Below are positions 45,401-51,400 of a stretch of 64,000 nt of DNA, in pieces; the stretch's first letter is position 1; each line of letters begins with the position of its first letter. The DNA is taken from assembly GCA_039566865.1 (NCBI GenBank), contig CM076943.1, positions 19,626,501-19,690,500 on the forward strand. Direction: 5' to 3'. Made by a program: the position numbers and the translations under genes. Under the pieces are notes generated by a model. It was given only the letters and a program-made list of their open reading frames with translations, did no database searches and was not told where the DNA came from. Origin of the DNA: Aurelia coerulea (lineage: Eukaryota; Cnidaria; Scyphozoa; Semaeostomeae; Ulmaridae).

Positions 45401-48400
45401 ACAATATTTGTGAAGCCTTCTTTGGAACTTTCAAAGAAAGGCAATGATTAGGTTTAATCAATGCCTCTAAAAGTCTGAGGTTCTAACAAAAACAAGAGTG
45501 GTAGACAAAAAGTGTGTAGCTTTCAAGCAATTGTCAAATGGGCATCAACCAAAAGGTCTCAAACAGCAGAATTTAAAAACTCGAAGGAATTTTGAGCAAA
45601 CAATATATTTCAGGAGCACTTTATGTCCTGTCAGATGGATGAAGATGATATTTCAATGTATATAAACTTCATTTCAAACATTCGGAGTGCAATCCTATTA
45701 CACTTACTGTATGGTTTCTTATCATTATGGTTTGCTGTGTTTTTGTTATCAAATAAACAATTATAGGGGCCTAGGGGCCTGGAAGAAAAGCATGTATTTT
45801 TTCCCTGTTTTCAATTTTTCTGGATGAATTTTTCTAGGCCTGCAGAACCCCGTCTTTTAGCATGGTCTGTATCCAAAAATTATTTTGAAGAGTGTATACA
45901 GTAGAAGGATGTTTTAATCTAAACACAGTATTATAACAGTGCACAGGAGGATATGGTCTGAGTGTGGTCCAAAAAATTTCCTTCTATAACTAACCCTGGG
46001 ACCTGGCTCTTGATGACCATGGCAAGGCTTTTCTCACAGGGACCAAGTCAGGTAGCAAGGAATGTTAAGGGGCTCTATTTTCAAGCACATGTATCAAGTT
46101 TGTAAAAAGCAAGCTTTCAATTATATATAATCATTTCCTTCAATCAGTCAGCATAAAAGTGCACACATGAATTACCTGTGATGGCAGTTCTGGGGCAGGT
46201 TTTGACTTTGGCCGTTTCTTTATATAGTCTTCAGTGTGCTCTTTTGCATTCTTAGCTCTTTCTCTCCTGCAAATATCCAAACACAAATGTCAAACAAACT
46301 ATCTCATTTAAGTACCACTAGGGCCATACCCTAAAGGTGGCATCCTTTAAAGTGCAGATATACAGTCAGAATAAGGTAGGCAATTGATCATGACAATTTT
46401 CTGAAAATTACAAAGCTATTAATAAAATTATATTATTTTCTGTTTTGGTATTGGATCCTGACTGTTCTAAAGTCATCATCATCATCATCATCGCTATCAT
46501 CATCCTGTCTCAAATTAGATGTCATATGAAATTCCTGTGAAAAATGATGATTGAAGGGTTTTGCAACAAGGGCAGATTTTGTAATACAATAGCAACAGTT
46601 GCGTTTGTTGACACCTCAATTCAAAGCGATTAGCGATCACAGACAAAGGAAATTCTCTCAGCCAGTAATTCAAAACAAAAAAAAGCCGCAAAAGTTTCTC
46701 TGAAACCCAGGTAGCTAGCTCGCTCAATGTGCATTCCAGAAATTAAGTTTAAGGGCAAACATGAGCATAAATCAAAAGAAGAAGGATATATCTACACATC
46801 TGCCGCGGGCATTTTATTTCTTTGGTCCAGAAGCTGAACAGTAAATGTTTTGATAACACCCAAAAAAATAAGAGTATTGAATCGCCTCCTAAACGGTTTT
46901 TGAACCAAACAAGTAAAATGCCCGCGGCAGATGTGTAGAAGCATCCTTCTTCTTTCGATCTATGCTCATGTTTGCCCTTAAAAACAGTTTCTGAAATGCA
47001 CAACAAGCGAGCTAGCTACCTGGGTAGGGTTTCAAAGAAACTTTTGCGGCTGTGTTTGTTTTTAATTGCTGGTTGAGAGAATTTCCTTTGTCTGTGATCG
47101 CTAATCGCTTTGAATTGAGGTGTCAACAAATGCAACTCGTGCTATTGTATTACAAAATCTGCCCTTGTTGGGTTTTACATTTAAATGATTTGCGTTGTTG
47201 TATCAAATCTCATGTGACATCTAAGTCGACACAGACTTTACTTACAATTACAGCTGAGTTCTACGAGCAATGCATGTCACATCCAAGCATGGAACCACTT
47301 TCTTAAGGATGTTACAGAATGTTAGACCTGAGTGTTCACATTGATATGCATAAAGCCTAGTCAATAAACAAAATCAGCCAAGGCTTGTTTACCCCCATTT
47401 CAAGTCATGTGATTAATCAATCCCTTGATAAGACATCTTTTGATTTCTCTAACATATTTCATCCCATGCAAAGTTGTGCCATGAGTGCAAAATATATAGT
47501 CCGGTAGCAGAAGGGGGGGTAGTACCACCAAACGAGGTAATTTGTGAGACCAAGTGATTTTGGTCAATTTTGGGGCGTAGAATTCGAATATCGATGTTCT
47601 TTTTGTGGGGGAGGGGCCGTTTTTGAGATATGGGGGTAAATGCCCCCAAAATTGAAGGAAAATGTGTTATTGTTAAGACTCTCGATGTACCCCTTTAAAA
47701 GTTCATTTTTAGCTGTAGAACATTGTTAATGGCCCCATCTAGCTCATAAAAGGTACTTTCGAGGTTTCGGATCATTCTGGGGTAACCCTGCCCCCAAATG
47801 GGGGCAACAAAGCAAGATGATTCAAAATTCACTAAAAGTACCTTACCATACCAATTCAGGGGTGTAGAACCCGAATTTCGATGTTATTTTGATGGGAGAG
47901 TAACTATTTTTGAAATATAGGGGCAAATGCCCCAAACAGGGGTCAAAGGTCAAAATCTTTTGGTAAAGTTTGATGTTTGTCACCCTAATTAAATCACAAG
48001 TCTTACTATCATATTCGTACTAAAATGCTGGTCCATAGCGCTGTTTAGGTTTAAAGTCATCATATTCCTCTCCGAGGCAATGCTGTCCTAAATGGGAGCA
48101 ACCAAGGAAGTCGATTGCTGTTTCACTAAAAACACATGATCTTATCAATTTCCAGTTATTCTTGGGTGTAGAATCTGAGTTTCGATGTTATGCAGCAATA
48201 TCTCTTCCGGTAGGAATATTTTGCACTTTACCCTCACACCATTGATGAACTTGCCACTTTGGTCGAAAAACGGGAGGAGGAAAACAGGGAGACAAATCTT
48301 AAATGCAGCCGGGACTTCACTGCTCAAGAGCGCGAAGAACATCTTATATATTTTGGATATGGCTGCTAACATCAACGGTATCATGAGAACGCCAGACACA

Positions 48401-51400
48401 TTTATAGAACAGTATTTCTTGTGACGAAGATAAATTTGGCATATGAACTCCCGATATTCGTATTCCTGCTGACATTAACAAATTTTTAGAAATAATGGAA
48501 GGAAAGAAATAATTTCAAGGCCGATGAAACATGTATGGCTTGAAACCAGTCATTAACTCATTAGACGCTCACTTTTATGGCATGAGATATGTCCTGTATA
48601 AAGGCCAAGAATGGAACATCGATTGACGTGTGAAAGAAATTGAGCATGATCACGAAAAAACAAATGCCACAGAAGCTTTCCTCCACGACGAAAAGGCATT
48701 TGACTCGTGAAATTGTCTGTTGACTCCACAGAATATGGGGCATAGGAACTAAAAAGCTATTGTTTATATCCTTGGCAAGGTGCATAACCCTCCCTTCTCT
48801 AACGAGCCCCCTCTCGGGTTTCCAAAATTACACAAGCCTCCCGGGTATTCTTTGCAAGAGCTTTTACGGTATTCTTCGTAAAGGAAAACAGTTTTGGTGG
48901 ATACATATGAAAGGTACATTTCTTGTTCGCTGTTTAGGCAACAGTCAAGCAAGATATAATATCTGACCAGAGCTGGATGGATTGGCACTTCTTTTAGGTA
49001 GACGTTTTGAAAGAAAGCAGCAGTATTCATCAAACAAAGTGATGAAAAATATATTTAGGAGATTGAAAGAATATGAAAATGGCATTGACTTGTCTCTCCT
49101 TCCACCATACCAGACAGCAAACTTTGTTACAAAATGTGGTGAAATGCATCAAATCCTGATCGCTGGGTTATCCAGGCCAATCAGGCTGATTACCAGATAT
49201 AATGATAAAATTGGACAGATGAAGTGTATTCAGAACAGATACATTGACATTGGCATAAGAGTCGGGTGGCTGGGGTGTGCTGCATAGCCCCTCTAATCAG
49301 GCAAAAGTTATTTCACTTCAGGCGCGATTCAAGCACTATTAAAGCAACGAAGCCATCATATTGGGCACTATCCATGAAATAAGCCCATCTAAACATTAGG
49401 CTGCACCTAAGTCCAGGAAAGGATAGCAGAGTTGCTGATTCATGCCAGCAATGGAAGAGATGGTCGAGGATGATGACAATATCTTAAGTTCTGATTTTTT
49501 AGCCCATTGCTAGTTCCTTTGGATTTAGGATTTGCATCCGAATCTTTTGCTCACCGATCGGCAGGCAATTGCATCCGAATTTGACATGTAAGGAAGGATT
49601 CCAAACGGAAAAGTCTCAACGAAAGATGCAAATCACAATAATGCAGCCGAAAGTGCAAACGGGCACACCACCATTGTTATCCTTTACAAGAGAGCATCAT
49701 GAATAGATTCGCGTAATTTCATTGGATGATTTAATGGTAAGTCATCGTCCTAATGTCTTTGAAGTGTGGATTTGGATGCGAATTCGAAGTCCAAGGGAAC
49801 TGGAAATTGGCCATAAATGTAAAAAATAGAGTAACATGAACTTGCAGTAATTACAGAATTTGTTCATTACTGAACTGGTCTATTAACGACCCATTCAACA
49901 TGTTGCAACAGAGCCTCTTTATAGGATCATGGCTGAGGGCACCATCCAATGTTTCCCTTGATTGAAAGGAACCATAAGTAGGTATGAAGTTTGAACCGTA
50001 AACACAGTAGGACCAAACAAGGCTCTCTGTTGCAATGTTACTGTCGGAAATTCATAGGATGAGGCACTTCGACCATGAAGTGGACACAGATAATCTCTCT
50101 CATTGCCCCCAAATTCGGGGTAACATTTCGGGGTTAGAAGAAGGTAACAACCTGAAAAAATAGATTAAGCTATTGCTATTCATGAATTTACTGATCCCAA
50201 ATTCCATTTCCCATAGCTGAAGATCAAAATGTTTATGCTTTGAGTGAGGCGTTCGACAACAACAAACTTTACCCCATTTTTAAGGCAGTCGCCGCTATAT
50301 TTGAAAAGCTCCCTTTTCCTGTTAAAATAACATCTTTCTATGAGAATCATTACAAGACTTGAAATGACAAGCACCAAAGGTTACCAAAAGAGTTTGACCT
50401 TTGACCCCTATTTAGGGGCATTTGCCCCTATATTTCATAAACTGTTCCTCTCCCATCAAAATAACATCGAAATTCGGGTTCTACACCCCTGAATTGGTAT
50501 GGTAAGGTACTTTTAGTGAATTTTAATCATCTTGCTTTGTTGCCCCCATTTGGGGGCAGGGTTACCCCAGAATGATCCAAAACCTCGAAAGTACCTTTTA
50601 TGAGCTAGATGGGGCCATTATCAATGTTCTAAAGCTAAAAATGAACTTTTAAAGGGGTACATCGAGAGTCTTAATAATAACACATTTTCCTTCAATTTTG
50701 GGGGCATTTACCCCCATATCTCAAAAACGGCCCCTCCCCCACAAAAAGAACATCGATATTCGAATTCTACGCCCCAAAATTGACCAAAATCACTTGGTCT
50801 CACAAATTACCTCGTTTGGTGGTACTACCCCCCCTTCTGCTACCGGACTAATAGCATAATACAAATCTTCCTAAGAGTATGGTCACATGACTTGAAATGG
50901 GTAAAACAAACATTAGCCGATTAGGTATATACACTTACCTCACATAAGTATTGCACCACCTTACCCAAAATGGCGCCTAAAAGTGTCTTTCACTCCAATC
51001 AACAAAATTTGCATAACAAAAGCATCAGCATTTAAGGGTTTCTCTACCGGGTGTTATGGTGGGAAAAGAATTGTTAATTCGTTTGCTTCTCATTCATAAG
51101 TAAAATGAAACGTTATTTTGTTGGTTTCTTTGATAAATTAGCAAAAACCTCCGGACAACACTGCGCGAGATTTTGGCAGTATAGCTGGAGGAGTAGGCCA
51201 AAACAAAATGAGAAACGGATAGATATCTGTCGGCAAAGAAAACAAAATTTAGTATTTTCAAATTAGGATTCTGCAAACTTTATCCTCACGATAAAATTTT
51301 TCCAGTTTGACTTTGATAAAAGAAGAAATTTCAAATAAATAACAAAGCCTTCATTCAATATAGCTGAACTTGCATTTCTCTAAGAAGGAGTCACGTTAAA

